Source: Nemania diffusa
Lineage: Eukaryota; Ascomycota; Sordariomycetes; Xylariales; Xylariaceae
DNA: 64,000 nt
Direction of reading: 5' to 3'
NCBI GenBank assembly: GCA_038501195.1
Contig: JBBPUQ010000004.1
Coordinates: 496,001-560,000, forward strand
The notes below the pieces were generated by a model that did not search any database, was not told the origin of the DNA, and saw only the letters and a program-made list of their open reading frames with translations. The translations under genes were made by a program, and so were the position numbers. Positions 62,601-64,000 of this stretch are shown here, piece after piece; position 1 is the stretch's first letter, and every line of letters starts with the position of its first letter.

Positions 62601-64000
62601 AGCATTTTTTAATTGTTGTAGTACTTTTTTTACATGTTTTTTATATTCAATTAAATTGTCGAAATAAATAAAAATATTATTTACGTAAATACTATAAAAG
62701 TTATTTAAATAATTAAACAAAGTATTATTTATATATTTTTAAAACATAAAAAGTTTATTAGTAAACTTAAAAAGTAATATTTTATACTAGTAAGCTTTAT
62801 AACAAGTACAAAAAATAGTTAAGTTTTTTTTGTTTAAACTTATGTAGATTTAATAAAACGTTTGTTTTATATTGATTTTTGTAAAAATTTTCGCTTTAAA
62901 AATTTAAAACAGTGTTTTTTTAATTAATAGTAATAAATAGCGATTTTTTTTTGTAAAAATATTAAGCTTTTAATAATTAATGCAAAATTATAATCTACTG
63001 TGTAGTTTATTTATAAATAAAACAGAAAATACAAATAAAATATCGCTTGGTTTAATAAATCTTTTTTATAAATTGTTTATTAAATATTTTTTTATAGCTT
63101 TTAATTCATTTATAAATATTTTATATAAAAGCAAGTACTTTAAGTTTTTTAGTTTTTTGTTATTTATAAATTCGATATAATAATTTATTTATAAATAGTA
63201 TAAAAATAAAACATTAAAATCTATTTTATTAAATATTCGAAATAAGTTATAATATTTGTTAAAAATAACTTCGAAAACTTTTTATTATAGTTTGTTGTTT
63301 TTTTTTACAAAAAAGTTTTCGACTTTTTTGTTAGCAATAATTTTATTAATTTTATAAATGCTAATAATATAAACATTTTTAGCTAGTTTATTTTATTTTA
63401 TTAAAAATTAAAAAGCTATAGCATTTATATTAATTATATTAATACTTAGTTGTTTTTTATACTATTTAACTTTATTTTTCTATATATAATATAAACTTTA
63501 AATATTAGCTTTTTACTTTTTTAATATACTAAAGTTAGCTTTTTTAGTTAATATATACTATTGCTTTTTTTTTTTTTAATAAGTTTTTTTTTGTACAAAA
63601 AGTAGCTTTTTTTTAAAAGTATAGTTTATTTTTTTTAAACTTTTTTTTTTGAGATTTTTTTGTTTTAATATTTGTATAAAAGTTTTAAGCTTTATATTGT
63701 TAGCTTTAGCTGCTTTTTTTTAAAACTTGCGTTTTTTTTTGTTTTTTTCTAAGTTTGCGTTTTTTTATACTATATTTTAGTTGTAGCTAAAATGTTATAA
63801 CTATATATTAGCTTAATTTATATTAATAGTACACTTTATATTATAGTTAACAAATAAAATAAACAGAAATAAAAGCTAATTTTTTCAACAGTTAAAAAAA
63901 ATATTATATTTTTAAAACTATAACTTTTTTAAAATAAAGTTATTTTATATATTAATAACATATAAAAATGTTTTTTAAAATATATGTTTTTTTATTTTTA
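59640..64000 (-). mobile_element. Partial Ty3/gypsy retrotransposon, RIP-mutated
   Basis: Coding strand is minus and the element continues beyond the window. At 62786-62530 the reverse transcriptase can be followed for about 85 codons in one frame. It has LFKFTNKLFMF (family FGLxNAPATF region), then YLNNFYSIYVNNIFIYF (family YVDDILIYS, both catalytic Asp codons now Asn at 62687-62676). EYKKHVKKVLQQLKNASL, a stop in place of Gln, ADLKKSKFYI and TKTKFLNYII follow. Two stops in this stretch and the Asp to Asn changes are all explained by C to T or G to A. This part keeps more C and G than the copia-like element. A TGTTAGTATTTGC word at 59655 could mark an LTR, but I could not find its partner. 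Confidence 0.75.

Larger units (their letters stand above)
50925..64000. repeat. AT-rich RIP block 2
   Basis: Extremely AT-rich DNA to the end of the window. It contains an edge LTR, one complete RIP-mutated LTR element, a central less-decayed strip at about 58.91-59.05 kb, and part of a Ty3/gypsy element. Frames at 58097-58312 and 62980-63180 are hydrophobic Leu/Ile/Phe-rich translations of decayed DNA on the strand opposite the element coding strand and are not genes. Confidence 0.9.

Noticed and set aside
62980..63180. 66-codon plus-strand frame in block 2
   Set aside because: Antisense to the region just upstream of the gypsy reverse-transcriptase remnant; no independent support.
1..64000. 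CRISPR arrays, bacterial-type operons, Shine-Dalgarno sites
   Set aside because: None seen. The DNA is eukaryotic, with introns and single-gene transcription units.

Overview
The window looks like nuclear DNA of a filamentous ascomycete (Pezizomycotina). The genes have short (about 46-140 bp) GT-AG introns with CTAAC/CTGAC-type branch sites. The protein families are typically fungal: class II hydrophobin, FRE metalloreductase, DUF7580-type protein and fungal zinc-finger/SH3 protein. Two very AT-rich blocks carry C-to-T and G-to-A decay of retroelements, the signature of repeat-induced point mutation (RIP). A class II hydrophobin favours Sordariomycetes or Leotiomycetes, but the sequence does not settle the species.

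Layout. 1-9.1 kb: sparse DNA with one supported gene, a class II hydrophobin with a long Thr-rich insert (3533-4431, minus), one tRNA-derived SINE-like copy (about 1865-1942) and one solo LTR with intact target duplication (8381-8571). 9.1-26.6 kb: AT block 1, a RIP-mutated nest of at least two LTR elements. The outer LTRs lie at about 9.1-9.4 and 24.8-25.1 kb, the inner LTRs at about 15.02-15.24 and 23.27-23.49 kb. 26.6-50.9 kb: the gene island, holding a decayed LTR, a broken AAA+ ATPase pseudogene, an M1 aminopeptidase (7 exons, 874 aa), a second solo LTR, a SAM methyltransferase, a Ctr copper transporter divergent from a FRE ferric/cupric reductase, a cytochrome P450, a probable solo LTR, a DUF7580-type protein divergent from a zinc-finger protein ending in two Sho1-like SH3 domains, an ABHD12-like hydrolase and a membrane-protein gene fragment cut off at a retroelement LTR. 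50.9-64 kb: AT block 2, with a complete RIP-mutated element of copia type (51554-58910, 184-bp LTRs) and part of a Ty3/gypsy element whose reverse transcriptase is still readable.

How the genes may work together. Ctr and FRE form a plausible metal-uptake pair: the reductase makes Cu(I)/Fe(II) at the membrane and Ctr moves Cu(I). The DUF7580 gene and the zinc-finger/tandem-SH3 gene share a 324-bp promoter region and come from families common in fungal accessory and incompatibility-type loci. Their pairing, and the fusion of Sho1-type SH3 domains to this zinc-finger module, is the most novel-looking system here. The remaining genes look like independent accessory or housekeeping genes squeezed between transposon graveyards.

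Exon joins were read by eye from splice signals, reading frame and family similarity. All multi-exon models given close to a whole number of codons, but none was tested against transcripts.
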